Part shown: in pieces, positions 1-13,597 of the stretch
Position numbering within the stretch: the first letter of the stretch is position 1
Layout of the letters: each line of letters starts with the position of its first letter
Assembly (NCBI RefSeq): GCF_905475345.1
Contig: NC_066586.1
Span: 3,263,501-3,327,500 of the forward strand
Direction of reading: 5' to 3'
Length of the DNA stretch: 64,000 nucleotides
From: Vespula vulgaris
Lineage: Eukaryota > Arthropoda > Insecta > Hymenoptera > Vespidae
The notes under the pieces: generated by a model
The model's database searches: none
What the model was told of the DNA's origin: nothing
What the model saw: only the letters and a program-made list of their open reading frames with translations
Made by a program: the position numbers and the translations under genes

Positions 1-1699
1 TAATTAATCGTTGATATTTTGCGTTCTTATTTTTATTTCAACCCGGTGATATATTTCGACGTTGCTCGCAATTCGTTGTTTTAACATTTTTCTTTAATTT
101 TTTTCCTACTCTTCATCTTTATCGTCAAGTACTAAAATGAGAGATAGAAAGAATATTTAATCGAACCGTCTTCTCTCTAAATGCATACTTACATACATAC
201 ATATGTAAGTACACATATCTATAGATATACCTTCATGATATTCACGGACATATCTAATTTATCATGTTTTTAATGAAAAAGGTCTTTGAAAGTAAGTAAC
301 TCAACCGTTGTAACGCGTTGTAAAACCTTCGGGAAGGAGATTTAAGCGACCATTTGTGTTCACGTAATTTAAGCAAGCGTGTTCCATTAAATTTTAAAAA
401 AGATCGATTCAACGATACATCCCTGTTTGTCGTGAAAATAAAAAAATATTTATACGCCTTTGGAACGTGAAACATTATGAATCCATTTCTTTCATGATAT
501 CTTAATATCGTCGGTATTACTTTAGTGAAAAACGTCTCTTCTATTTTCCTTCGACGGTTAATTAAAATTTTTATGATCGACCTCTCGCTCTACTAACGAT
601 GGAGTTTCGTTTGAAAAAGTATGGGTAAAGATTTTAACGATTCTGTAGAGAAGATATGACGTATAACTGCAATAAATAACGTTTATCAATAACGTTATAC
701 GTCATCGATTGATTAAAGAAACAATAGGAGTGAAGGAAGGAAAAGAAAATAAAAACAAAAAGAGAAAAAGAAAGAAAAAAGGTTTTATCTCATTCCCTTA
801 TATTAAAATCATTCCTTTCATTTGCAAGCGCATATTAATTTTAAATCGTAATATTTGTACGAGCGAAAACGTTTTTTGTGCGAACAAAAGTATTACTGTT
901 TTATCTGTAATATTATATTTATAAATGGATAAAAAGAGATTCTTTAAAAAACAGTATGTTTTCGAAAAAAACCAATTTCATTTCTCCCTTTATAAAAGTA
1001 ACATTTTTACTCGACATATTGTTACAATACGCGTATGTTAATAAATGGAAGGATAAAATTTGAATACTAGAAAAATAGTCGAACGAAATACGACGACGTA
1101 TTATCGAACATTTCTAAACAATTATTATTGACGACATGGAAGTTCGTTCGGCATAAAATTTTTTCGCGCAAAACATGTTGAGATTATATGCGTACCATTT
1201 AATTTCGATCAATTAAGCTTTTAACGCGTTTCGACGTTCCGCGCGACGCTCGGCTAGAATTTTAGCAGAGACGGAGCATAACGTAATTTAATTAGATTTT
1301 CCCCTTACTTCGTTCGCTCTAATTTAATCTCGTTCCACTAGGTTCTACATTCATTGCAATAAGGGCCACGGCACTCCTCCGCGTTCTTTGTTTTCATATC
1401 GTCGAACGGATAAGCACGAGCCGCGATAGATCTCGACGGACGTTCCACGTGCCAGTAGCTTAATTGCTCGGGGATTCGTGCTCTTTATACCTGTTAAACC
1501 GCGAATGTACTCACACCTTTGCACGTGCCACGGCTTCCCTATTACCTATACTTACACAGACGTCCATACACCCACATACATATGTACACAAACGTTTCCA
1601 CGTTTCTATACGAGTATTTTAGCTTATAACCTAATTAGAAGAAAGTCTTATACGCGATCGAGTTGATATGATTTATTCTCAATAACGTACAACATAATT

Positions 1700-1702
<3 letters not shown>

Positions 1703-1742
<40 letters not shown>
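1703..1742. repeat. (AT)n microsatellite
   Basis: About 20 dinucleotide units, nearly perfect. Confidence 0.95.
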
Positions 1743-1745
<3 letters not shown>

Positions 1746-1783
1746 TCATGAGAATCTGTGAAAAAGAATTAACTAGTTAAAAT

Positions 1784-1974
1784 ACAGGATGTCAGAAAAA
1801 ATTACGATTTTTTCCAATACGAGGAAAATTATTTCTATTTTTTCTTTCTCTTTCCTATACAACGATATCTCTATTTCGTATTGACCGTATTATTTGTTTT
1901 TCTTTTTAACGAGCTCTTATATAGCTTCGCTCCTTTTTCTACAGTCGTAGCGCGATTTTAGAGACACCGTGTAT
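1784..1974. mobile_element. Possible short non-autonomous element with degenerate terminal inverted repeats
   Basis: The left end reads ATACAGGATGTC followed by AGAAAAAAT. The right end, reverse-complemented, reads ATACACGGTGTC followed by TCTAAAAT. The ends match at most positions and bound about 190 bp of AT-rich DNA with no frame. This would fit a miniature inverted-repeat element. Family unknown; the match could be chance. Confidence 0.35.
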
Positions 1975-2158
1975 AATTGATTCCGTGTAAATCGAATTTA
2001 TGGATTCGACGATCCACGCGAATTACCGTCGGCTGTGGTATCTCTGTTATTGCTTTATCGTGTATTAGAGATAGGCAGCGGGAACTTTCCATTTCCTCGT
2101 TTGAAATTCGAAGTACGTTCTCCCGGAGATTTGTGCGAGTCGATCGAAGGGGTGGCGT

Positions 2159-2159
<1 letters not shown>

Positions 2160-2211
<52 letters not shown>

Positions 2212-2226
2212 CTTACTCTTTCTCTC
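2160..2226. repeat. (CT)n microsatellite with CTTT interruptions
   Basis: A pure run to about 2189, then an imperfect pyrimidine tract. It produces a spurious Ser/Leu-rich frame. Confidence 0.95.
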
Positions 2227-2917
2227 GTATTCGCGGAGAATCATCGGATTGAGCTCGCTTCGTACAAACTTGTTTTACAAAGAGAAAGAAGAAAGGAAAT
2301 GAAGAGGGAGAGGAGGATTATAAAGGAGAACAAAGGGGGATGAAGAGAGAGGGAGGAGGAAGTGGAAGTGGAGAAGGAGATGGAGAAGGACGAGGAAGAC
2401 TACAAAGAGAATCCAATAACTTTCATGATCATAAAAGAACTGCGTTATTACATCAAATCAAGGTTAAAACGATGTCTCCTTCGATATCGCCGGATGTAGA
2501 TTGTTCATCGTGCGATTCAAAAGAATTTTCTCTCCTATTATCACCGACGGAATCGTAGCCGATAATTACGGATCTGCGAGTAACAAAAAAAGAAATTAAG
2601 AAAAAGAAGAAAGAAAATGAATAAAGAAAAGAAAGAAAATAACACGGTAACTACGTTTGCGAATCGGTAATCATTAATCGATACTATTTTCTCTCTCACG
2701 GATGAGTTCCTCCTTCGCGTATCTAGCGAATAATTTATATTTGATCGATGTTCATAAATTATTATTACGATCTTATTATTCATCGTGGGTGTTCCTAAAG
2801 CTTCAAAATTCGAGGTTGACCCTCCGGAGAATTCGTACGTGACTCGAACGAAAATTCAGTTTCTTTCCATAAATCGGTAGATCAATCTTGCCGGTTTCTT
2901 GAAGTTCGTTCCAGAAA

Positions 2918-2919
2918 GT

Positions 2920-2950
<31 letters not shown>

Positions 2951-3010
2951 AGAAGGAGGGAAAAAAGAAGAAGAAGGAGGAGTGAAGAAGAAGAAGAAGA
3001 AGAAGAAGCA
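2918..3010. repeat. (GAA)n/(GGA)n purine tract
   Basis: AGAAGA-type trinucleotide array with GGAGGA interruptions. All bases are purines over long stretches except an occasional T. Confidence 0.9.
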
Positions 3011-3436
3011 AAGAGGAGAGCATAGAGATAAGAAAGAATGGACGTTGAAACGAGAGAGGGATCGTACGAACGAGCGATGTATCAAATCGGATTCAATATC
3101 TCTCTTGACATTACGTAAAGATGCTATTTCTCGATTCGAGTTTGTCCTCTCTTTCTCTCTCTCTCTCTCTCTTTCTCTCTTTCTTATTCTTCTTTCGTTT
3201 TCTAGCAAATCCTACGACAACCGTTCGACCAAAGCTCTTGCAAACGGTAAATTGAAAAACGTAGCTATATTCGAGAAAAATCCGTTATCGTCCGTCTCTC
3301 AATTTGGATTATCGTTGATTATTATATCTTTGGAAAGCTTAGAAACAGTTGTACCGGCTACTTTCTACTGAAAACTAACGCCTGATGCATCTCTTTCTTC
3401 ATCTATCTCCATATTTTTAACTTTTCCTTGTTTCTC

Positions 3437-3477
<41 letters not shown>

Positions 3478-4165
3478 CGCAGGCAGGTGTATTAAGCGTG
3501 AAATTAAAACGAATAGGATCGTCAACGTCGCGTGTAGAGTTTAATTTAAAAAAGTAGGCCACGATAAACTGCTTCGTGTATGGCATCATAAACTTGGCAT
3601 TATCTTAAAAAATGGGCCTCAAAGAAGTATAAATCCGATCTACGTTATCCGACCCGACGACAGTCTCCTTTCGTTCCCTTCGGACCAACGAGACGATTTT
3701 AAACCCTCGATGAATAACGACCTTGAATTTTACATAAATTTCTACTTACTTTCGTAGCCGAAATCTACAATGTTTTGAACGCTTGATATCTTCAAAAAAA
3801 AAAAGAAAAGAGAAAAAATAATTGTATAATATTGTTGTATTTTTAAAATTAATCTTTGTTAAAAAATCAATTAAACAAGTTATTTTAAATGATAATTTGA
3901 TACAGCTTTCGTATAATAATACCGAACGTTCCGCTCATATTCGAAATTTAAACCACGAGAGATTTTCGTATGCAAGTCGATCGATGAGACGATTTTCTTG
4001 GCTTTCAGGATAAAAAGTGGTTCTTTTCACGAAACTGGGAGTCAGAAAAAAGTGGAAAGAGGAAAAGAGAGGAAAGAAAAGAAGGAAAGAAGGAAAAACG
4101 AACGACCAGTGGATCAAACCGAATCCAATAACTCCTGTGGGATTACAACTCTGACCCGCGGGAGT

Positions 4166-4218
4166 CTATCGGGTTGGAAGATGAGAGGGATGAGGGACAA
4201 GGGCTGCCGTTGATGTTG
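4166..4218 (-). CDS. Candidate terminal coding exon (speculative)
   Basis: On the minus strand a pyrimidine-rich tract at about 4219-4255 ends in CGCCAG. From there the frame required by the preceding exon (one base carried over) is open for 16 residues, TTSTAALVPHPSHLPTR with the split Thr included, and stops at TAG (4168-4166). The segment 4140-4330 is visibly richer in G and C than its surroundings, as are the sure exons. Against it: the tail has no recognisable motif, other acceptors in the same frame exist further upstream (after AATAG near 4310), and the preceding exon could terminate by itself. A transcript or a related protein would settle it. Confidence 0.33.
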
Positions 4219-4466
4219 CTGGCGTTGTTGGTGGTCGAAGAAGCACGAAGAGGGGAAGAGATCGGCTCGTGGCTTCATTTCGAAGCTTCTGTCGACGAGA
4301 CTTGGTAGCCTTTACTATTTTGCGATACAACAGACGATGACGATCTATATACTATTTGGAATATATGTGTGTGTGTGTGTGTGTATGTGCTTTGAGATTT
4401 GACTAGGTTATCCTTGATCTCCTATTAATCGATATATCAATATACATATATTACTATAGTCAATAC

Positions 4467-4522
<56 letters not shown>

Positions 4523-6441
4523 GCATATTATTATATTCTAATATGTCTGATATTCAGTTCACGTTCCACTTGCCATGAAATATCGAAATTAATAATATAA
4601 TTAAATCATTAGGAATCCTATAATATTTAATGCGATTGAAAATTTCTCACGACTTTTCTTGTTTTGCATGAATACGATTACAAGAATATTCTTAAAGGTA
4701 TTTTGAAAATTCGCCTTCTGTACCGTATCGATTTTCCATTTTCAATGGAACACGCTTGGATAAATCCACGGGCTTGCTTTCGACGACGCGACGGAAGTAT
4801 TTTCGAAAGAAAAGCTTCGAAATCGGGAGGCGAGATATCAAAAGTACCTATAGCCGTGGGCAAAGGTAAGAGCTAGCGGGCAAATGACGAAACACAAACG
4901 GTTGGTACTCAATCACGTTCGCGGTAGGTACAACGATTTTCGTGACGCGCCACGTGAATTCACCGCAAATTGAATTTCTCTGAACGTGGTAGTCTCGTTC
5001 GCTATAGTAAATAGCACACATATATGGATAAACGCATACACAGATAAATACACAGATCTTCGTGCTAGTATTTATCTATACCTATATTTGAGAAGAAGGC
5101 GAAAAGCTTTCGTGACACGGGAATACACACAGACACGGAGATACACATTTGTACGACACAGAAAGAGAGATAGATGCAAGCTACGAAGAAACCGAATAGA
5201 CGCTTCAGCAACCAACGATAGGTATATAACTTATAAGCCTTTCGTGGGATTTTGACAAATCGTCCGAATCCTGTTTCTATTTCTTTGTCTCTTTCTTTCT
5301 CTTTCTCTTTCTTTCTTTCTCGTTTTCTTCTTTCTACATTCCTTCGTGATCCTCTCTTCTAGCCGATAGAGAATTACCTCGGTGACCAGTGGCGTGCCAC
5401 TAAATTCTCATGCCTTGTTTCGGCACAACTTTCCCAACAGTCCTAGTCCTCCTCTTTTCTACAGAATTCTTCATGTTTCTACTGTTTCTATATCTCTCTT
5501 ACCTTCTATTCGAGCACGTAGTTTGTAAAATTTACCAGCCTAGACCAAATACTACCATCTGTAGTAAATTTTTATCTAACTTTCTTTCTTTTTTTTTCTC
5601 TTCTATTTCTTTTTTTTATATCGAATACACAGTCGAAACGAACGAATTCTTTTAATAACTCTCCATCTCTTCTTCCAATTATTCTTTTTTTTGTCGCCGA
5701 TCGTGGACGAATAAACAAACGTCGTTGAAAGTAGAGTCCTATTTACAGTGCAAACCTTATAAATGTCTAAACGGCCATCCACGTTCGTTATCCATTATTT
5801 ATGTATAAAACGTTCGATGGAAACGTAGAGGAAGCTTTTTCATCGATCGATTTGCCATTATATGGTGTCTCGGTCCATGTCTATGTCTGTGTGTTTGTAA
5901 GTAACGTACGTGCATGTTCAACATTGTATGTACAAAAGTTAAGCGCGAACGTAAGTATTAAGTTATGCATAGTTCACCGAACATTTGTCACGAATATGCA
6001 ATATACCCAAGGAGATGCGCATTTAGGTCATGCACGCTATCGCTCATGAATTATCGACCGTTTACGTATGTATATGTATCCATATATATATACATATATA
6101 CATTACATATTGTACAATCTATAGGTTTAGTCTAATTATCAATACACACACGTATTAATCGTCGATGGTTGTGGTTAACGTTTCAAAATTTCTATTTTCT
6201 TAATCCTTGAAGTAACTTATGTTAACATAAAATTCTATATTTAGATTTTGATGAAATAATGGAATAGGAATAATCAAAACTGAACTTTTCAATACGATAT
6301 GACTTAATTGACAGTTGAACGGACATATCTTAGAAAGATTGTTCTATTTATATATTCCTAAAATAAAAATATGTTACAAATGAAAAAAGCAAACGTAAAA
6401 CGTATCAATATCCATAATAATATAAATCGAGAATTACTTAC
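4219..6441. other. Probable intron or 3' flank, no gene seen
   Basis: If the candidate terminal exon is real, this is a 2.2-kb intron. It holds a short (GT)n at 4367-4384, a long (AT)n at 4470-4518, and a pyrimidine-rich stretch at 5281-5330. The segment 4740-4960 is less repetitive than the rest but gives no frame with recognisable motifs. Confidence 0.5.
4470..4518. repeat. (AT)n microsatellite
   Basis: Almost 50 bp of perfect TA dinucleotides, preceded 85 bp upstream by a short (GT)n at 4367-4384. Confidence 0.95.
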
Positions 6442-6584
6442 TAACTAAGGTGAGGTAGGGTATACTGTGTTGAAAATGAGGTGGACTACAAGCTTCTTCC
6501 GGTCTTGAAATGGCACTTCCTGTTTGTACCTCTATAACTTGACCGTCTCTTCGATGAAATGCCATACACATGTAACCGCTTCGG
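6442..6584 (-). CDS. Coding exon, end of the DUF7045-like module, possibly terminal
   Basis: The acceptor is CTCTTCACAG; the first base completes a Cys codon. The sequence is RSGYMCMAFHRRDGQVIEV, then QTGSAISRPEEACSPPHF, then QHSIPYLTLV. The intron from the previous exon is only 260 nt, the shortest in the gene. The end is ambiguous. A good donor GTAAGT follows GTT A, which implies a further exon. If the donor is ignored, the frame adds Ser-Lys and stops at TAA (minus strand, ending at 6434). Because GTAAGT is a near-perfect donor, I prefer a further exon but cannot exclude termination here. No clear polyadenylation signal AATAAA was found on the minus strand just downstream. Confidence 0.9.
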
Positions 6585-9164
6585 CTGTGAAGAGTATAAA
6601 TCCATTGAGATACAAAGAACGTACGATAATTCGAGAAGAATATCGTCTTAATTTGGATAGAGAGTATTTCATTTTGAAAAAAATACTTAATTTATATTTA
6701 AAAAGTATTGAAATATAAAGTGTCTCATATTAGAAAAAAAGTTTGATGACCGTTTTTTATTACTTTTCAAACTGATTTATCAATGTTTAAAATATATCAA
6801 ATATAAATAATACATTAGAAACAATAATGAATTATAAAAATTACCATCCAACTGTGAAATGGGCAACCAGCATGATCATTATCATGCCCTGAGCAGGGTT
6901 CGTCTGTTTTATAATATTGCAGAGAATTTTCACATCTTGATCCTCTTGTCCAGGAATATGCTGTCCATCCAAAGAGCCACCGTCGAACCTGGAGGAACTA
7001 CCGTTTGATCGAGCTACGTGAAGGGAAGCGTTTCTAGGATGAAAGGTATAGGATCTTGCGAGATCTAGTGTGTGCCATGTGAGTCCTCCGCTACTGTGAC
7101 CAGTCAGCCAATTCGGGAACGAGCATTTGCCTGGTGATGAGACTGCAACACAAACGGATCAAAGTCAAACTCTGGTACAGTAATAGAACCTTCATTACGG
7201 CTCTCCTACCTTAACAGTGTACTTATATAACGTTATAACGTTTCTATTGGTTCTAATCCATTAAAATACATTTTGGATCGAGAATAGAAAATGTTGAATG
7301 ATGTAATTTTAATTGATGATAATATAATTATATAAGATATCAAACTACATTATTATATCAGTTAGAATCAATGTTTAAATGTCGGTCAATGTTTAATATC
7401 TGAAATAGAATATATCATTTTTGCTACCCTACGACAATTTCTTTATCTTTTATGAGCTTAAAATTTGAAGGATGAAAAGTGTTATTCCGGTCTTTTTGAA
7501 GGGAGAAATGAGAGAAAAGGGTTAAGAAGGTTTAAGGGAGAAAGGTGAACGGATGGAGCAAGAAAAAAGAAAGAAAAGGGGTGAATAGAAGGGTGGAGGG
7601 ATGGGCTGACAGAGTGCACGTTCGTACGGCCGCTTTTATGGCGCGTAAAAGCATTGTTGCACGACGTGGAAAAGAATGGAAATAATTCAGGCGCTCTTTC
7701 GATAAGTCCGCCGACGCGAGCGGCCGAAACACAAATTCCTCGATCGTAAAAATCGAATGGTGCTTTCTCTCCATCCCTCGATCTCACTCTCACTCTTGTT
7801 CTCTCTCTCTTTCTCGCTCGCTACCTTCGTTCCCCAAGCTCGTTCACTTTTTTGTCTCTCTTTCCCTCTATGAGCTTTCTCGTTCGTCGTTTCCTCTTCC
7901 TCCTTCTTCTTCCTCCGTATGTACTCACGGTAGGTAGGTAGGTAGGGAGGTAGGTAGGTAGGTAGGTAGGTATAGCTAATTCGAATTTTAACGACGACGA
8001 TAAAATCGCGCGGGGACATAGAAATGGCGGCTTGAACTTCGGTGCTTTTCTTTATTACCGAGTTACGCCGTAGCGTGTCTATATGTGTGTGTGTGTATTA
8101 TGCTTGGCCGAACAGGTAACTAACTACTTCTTTCCCACTCCCTTTCCCTCTCTCTCTCTCTTTTTTCTTTTTTCTTTCCATGGCAATTTCCATCGGGTTC
8201 GTATTTAATGCGCCGATTATCCACGCAGCATGTCAATTCACGACTCGAGCTATCATCGATTTTTCTCTCTCCGTCCTTGCTTTGGACACAAGAGATAGGT
8301 CACTGTCACGTAAGAGAGACTCTCGCAGAAAATGTATGCACTCTATATACATCCGTGTGATATCATCGTTTAAGCGATCCTCGAGCAACTCCAAGCGTCC
8401 CGTTGAATTATACGGAGAAGGAAATTTCGTGTCGAGCGAGGAAAAGGAAAATATGAGCACCGGTCGAGGCTCGATATTGTACTCCGAAAGAAAAATAGAG
8501 AATGCATGTACCGTCTCGTATTTCGAGTAGGTATACATATGTATGTACATACGTGTACGAAGAACAATAATAGCACATATGCGAGTAATCCTTTTTTTCT
8601 TTACAGAGATATTCTATCAGTACGATCCTTTGTCCAAAACAACATTTCCATCCATTTTATACCACGATAATACGAATTTATTATAGATTCAAACTTCCCT
8701 CTCTCTCTCTCTTTCTCTCTTTCGTTTTTGCTTTTTACGATGGCCCATCTTCCGTAAAACGTTTCTTATTCGTGCAAAAGCGGCATCCTTCTCTTTCTCT
8801 CTGGCTTTTCATTCGCTTCATAAACCTAATGTCTACGAAGGAGAAACTCGCGATGCGCCCGCAAAACTCGATATCTCGGGACGTGGCAATTTCTGTAACA
8901 CCACTTTTTACAACGAAGAAAACGCTTCTTGGGTTCTGGTTACTCATCTACGAGATGACTTTCTCGCTTCCTGGCGCCCAACTTCTTCTCACAGTTCTCC
9001 TTCTTTTTCTCCTCCTACTCTTCCTCCTCTTCTTCTTTCTCCTACCATCCTTTTTCCATCCTTTTTCTTGAATCTTCACACTACCTTTCGTTTCTCGCAC
9101 AGGAGACAAGAGATTCCTGGTAGAGTTTCTGCGTTACAAGATATCTTCCTTCTGTCCATCCACC

Positions 9165-9208
<44 letters not shown>

Positions 9209-11548
9209 GTTCTCTCTCTTTGTTATCTTTCAGGTTTTATTTTTTTCTCTTCTTCCCCTTCATCCAGATTTTCTACGTCTATGAAAACGTATTCGAAGTA
9301 TCTGTCCCTTCGATTCTAATTCGGCGATTAATCGATACGATTGAAATCAATTAAGAATAAGATAGAAAGAGAGAACATAGAAAAGGATAGAAGCAAAGGA
9401 TAATCCAATGTTAATTCATTTCTCTTTCTATTTGACTATCTTCTTTCATCTTATTTCCTTCCGCTCTCTTTCGCACATCTCTCCTGCAATGCCTACTACG
9501 AAGCTCCTCGAACTGGTCTTTTTCTTTCTCATTTTGTACTTTTTTTCCAAGCAGCTCGTGCTCGTCCTCTCACAAGTTCTATCCGCGTGTCGTTGACTCC
9601 GCACTCGACTTAAAACGATTCGTGAAAGAAAGTGGCAACTGTAGAGGATAGTGGATAAGAAGAGAAAGGGGGAGAGAGAGAGAGAGAGAGAAAGGAGGGG
9701 AGGGAGGAAGAAAGAAAGAAAGGGATAGAGAACGAAACGAGAGGAAGATACAGAAAACCCACCGAAGTGAAATCCGTTAACGAAGTTTGCCCTGAGACTG
9801 TACGTACTAAGATACGGGTTTGTAAACTGAAAATGAGGAGCACGGGAGTAAGTGGAAATGAAAAAAAAAAGAAAAAGAAAAAGAAAAGGAAAGAAAAAAG
9901 GAAAAAAGAAAAAAGAGAAAGGAAAGAAAGGAGGTCGCGCTTAGTACGGTGTAAATATTCTCTCTTTTTTATATTCGCGATCGTTAGTCGAAGTCAATAC
10001 GTTGACACGTTTGATCAGTGAACCCTCATCAAAGAAAAGAAATATTTTTCGTTTGTCGAATATCGAGAAAAAAGGTCGAGAGATCGATCTTTCTCTCCCT
10101 TTCTTCTTGCCTTCTCCGTCATGAAATAAAAATTGAGAATCGGCGTCGATAGTTACGAGCGTAGAAACGCGGATATTTTCGAACACGAATCGGAGAATCA
10201 TATTTTTAGAGGAGCGTTTACGATAAGTGGCCGATTATTGGCCTTCGCATACTCGACGATCGTTTTATATGGACCATTCGCTCGGACCGATAAATCTCTT
10301 GAACGGACTCGTTCCTTGGGATTCTCGAGTTTGGTCGTGCTTCGTTCGAATAATTTTAAACGGATGTTTTTGTGGAAGATCGAAAGGTTTCGAAAAAGAG
10401 AAAAGATAAAAACGTTTTGCCATTTTATGATTTAACGGAGAATTTTAAATCGAAAGATCTACTATCGGTTCACCTTTCTTCAAGGTCATTGTCCTAGAAC
10501 CCTCCATAGGACTGGAAAGGCCATTGCAAGTAGCGTCGCCACTCTGAGCCACCCGGTATATGTCGGCCGCGCCCTCGGGCACCGGTCCACTCGGTAGGGC
10601 GACGTCATGATGCATGGCGCCCATGCCCATGGCAGCCCTGTTTAGATTGCCCTGCACCGTCTGACTGGCCTTCTCGTAGACGAAGCATCGGTATCGATCT
10701 TCGTTGCTCGACGCGTGGTTGTGATGTAAACGGCCGACGAGGTACCGGCTGCTACCCTCCTTCCATGTGGCCAGGCACTCGAGCTCCTCCACTGGAAACA
10801 CGCGAATTTACGTTCCCGTGAATTCGCGGCTTTATACGAAAATAAAGATTCTCGATACACCCTTTATAACGTATTGTTACTTTCAATCTTGTTTTCTTAC
10901 CATCTATCTATCGTTATCAGAGATTAATGTTTATAGGGGGAAAAAGTAATGAATTATAAATAAAAGTTTACCTGTCAGTTGACACAACATTGTTAATATT
11001 TACCGATGTATATATTTTATATATGTAATTCATTTGCAAATAAAACGAAAAATTAGAATCGAACGTTGTTGACGAATGAAATATTTATTTACATGTTTAC
11101 AAATATATGAATTATTTTCCGAACAAATTTGTGAATACGTTCGAACGAACCAAGATATAAAATTTTAGTCTTCCATCGATTCATGATCGTTACGTAGATA
11201 CTTGTCGCGTATAGATAATTTTCAATTTTATTTGGAAACAAATTAAATTCGTTAAAATCGAACGGGAAATTGAAGTTCTCTTTTTAAATTGAAACATTTT
11301 TATTTCAACGGGTACAAGCTGAATGCGTTTTAAACGTGAGGAATTTAATGTCACGTACAGAGACGTGCACGATCGATGCTAGGAAATATTTCACGACGAT
11401 TTCCTCGACGATCTTCGAACTTTGGTGAAAATACTTTTAGAAACTGACGTCGTGCGCAAAGCGACGATTCTCCGTTAATGAAAAGATCTTCACATCTTGG
11501 TACCATCGCTCGAAGGCTAAAATCGTCTTCGTCCTCGTCATCGTCGTT

Positions 11549-11620
<72 letters not shown>

Positions 11621-13561
11621 TATCGGCACTGCTTTGTACATACAACGACGATGACGACGACAACGACGACGACGGCGACAACGATGAAGACGATGACAAC
11701 GGCACAGGCTCGCACAAGAGATAGCTCGTTCTTGTACCATCGAGAATCATAAACCCTGTGACTGAGAGTCTCTATACCCGATCGCGAAAGAACTTTTACG
11801 GAAGTGTAAACGGATGGTTGGAACTATCTATAAAAAAAAGAAGAAAAAAAAACGAAAGAGAGTACGTTGTGACTTAAACGGAGAGAGAAAAAGAGAAATG
11901 GACACTGAGAAAAAGGAGAAAGGAAAAATAGAGTGGAAAAACGGAATGGGAAGAGACGAATGAAAGAATGGCAGAAAGAGATAGAGAGGAAAAGAGAAAG
12001 AGAGAGAGAGAGAGACAGAGAGAGTGAGAGAGAAAGAGAAAGAGAAAGAGAAAGAGTAAGAGTAAGAAGAAAGGGAAGCTGAAAGTCCGAGGAGTAAGAA
12101 ATCGAGTCGAGAGGAGTGACCAGAGAAAGAAAGAAAGAGAGAAAAAGAGAGAAAAAAAGAGAGAGAGAGAGATTTCCGGCTGAAAAACGATACCCCGATT
12201 TCAAGCTGTCGCCGCAGGATCGTTCGGGATCGTACTTTTGCTAGAGCAGTGAAAGATCCTTTGTGGAAAAGAGACGACGACAACGACGACGACAACGAAG
12301 ACGACGACGACGAGGACGACGACGACGAGGACGACTACGACGAGAACGACGAAGAAACCAACAATTATCGGTTCGGTAACGAAGTCGCCTCGAGGCGACA
12401 CCAACGAGAACGAGAAAGAGAGAGTGCAAAGAGCGAGATCTTATCATCCTCTATCGCCACCTCTGCCATCATTGGCACGACCAGCTTTTCCTCTCCTTCT
12501 TTCATTCATCCTCCCTTTCTCTCTTTCTTTCTCCCTTTCGTTCTCTTTCTTCCTTCCGCTCGTTCTTCGAGATCCAGGTCTTTCCCGAAGAGCCGCGTAT
12601 CTAAATCACATCTTACGGAAAAGTCGAGCTTCTCTTCTTCTTTTTTTTTCCTCCTCTTCTTTCTTTACCGTCCTCCCCCTTCAGCTTCTCTTTTTGATCC
12701 TTGATCCTGCCGAATGACGTCGCGAGCAATTTGCGAGGAGCCAAACGAAAAAACCGTCATCTCGTACCTTTTTACATTGAGAAGATTTGCTCTCGTACTT
12801 TATAAGGATATGTTTGTTCTTGGCACGTAAAGGATCGTGTCACATGTTAAAAAGAGAGAAAGAGAGAGAGAGAGTTGGAGGGAGAGGGAGAAATAGCTAA
12901 GGGTCTTTTAGACTCTAGACCAAGAGAATTACGGTCGGTAGTACTTCACCGGAAACGTCACGTTATTACCTTTCTAAATGAGATTCGCCACCTCGTAACT
13001 CGCAGGTGCTAAATTCGAGGCTACAATCCTAACAGATTGCACGCAATAAAATGAATGAGGTGCATATCTATGTAGATATAGATATGTGTCGATTTCTAAG
13101 TGCTACATTACTTTTATCTCGTGCACATACATATATGTACTCTACATATCCTTTTATTTCTTTTTATCCTATCTCCTATTTGACTACCGTGCAATTAGAG
13201 TAATGCATTTGGACGAATCGACGTGTGTAAAGAGATCGAATGGGTTTGCAAGAAGAGTAGAAGGGATGGACGACCGTGAGGCACGGGGTAGGGCATCGAA
13301 GCGCCGAGGCAATTTGATTTTTGAAAATTCGTCGTCCGACCGAACCGAGCATCGAGCTTCGCCACAAAGCGCTGGTTAAAAGTACGTTTCAGCCCGGTTA
13401 CATTTCGCATCAAATTGTTTTCATTTTGGCTGGACGTTCGGTCGAGAACGCGCGGTTAAAGCGTATCGACGTTAAATCGAATCACCACCGAGGAAAAATG
13501 CAAATGCGAAAGATCTCTTTCTGTCTCTCTCTCTCTCTCTTTCTCTCTCTTTCTCTATCTT

Positions 13562-13597
<36 letters not shown>

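Larger units (their letters stand above)
1..4165. other. 3' flank of the gene, no gene seen
   Basis: AT-rich, with microsatellites at 1703-1742 (AT), 2160-2226 (CT), 2918-3010 (GAA/GGA), 3154-3172 (CT) and 3450-3472 (CT). Open frames here are microsatellite translations or random. A somewhat GC-richer stretch lies at 1225-1470. A small element with inverted-repeat-like ends is described separately at 1784-1974. Part of this region could be 3' untranslated sequence of the minus-strand gene, but I see no convincing polyadenylation signal. Confidence 0.6.
7143..10473. other. Intron (3.3 kb)
   Basis: This intron of the minus-strand gene is bounded by donor GTGAAC and acceptor GCAG. It holds a (TAGG)n tract at 7930-7972, (CT)n at 8699-8722 and 9168-9205, (GA)n at 9671-9691, and purine runs near 9860-9935. 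A moderately GC-rich stretch at 7600-7790 has no supported coding frame. Nothing else was recognised. Confidence 0.8.

Noticed and set aside
3935..4117. Minus-strand frame considered as an alternative last exon
   Set aside because: Joining at its pyrimidine-tract acceptor from the last sure exon gives Ile-Ser-stop; the long frame is in the wrong phase.
7930..7972. Interstitial telomere repeat
   Set aside because: The unit is TAGG, not the insect TTAGG, and the array is short and intronic.
11351..11740. Asp-rich and Arg-rich frames of 70-129 codons
   Set aside because: They are translations of the TCG/CGA trinucleotide tracts in an intron, without start context or conserved flanks.
11824..12717. 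Several Ser/Leu-rich or Asp-rich frames over 90 codons
   Set aside because: They arise from (GA)n, (CT)n and (GAC)n microsatellites, overlap each other on both strands, and carry no motif.
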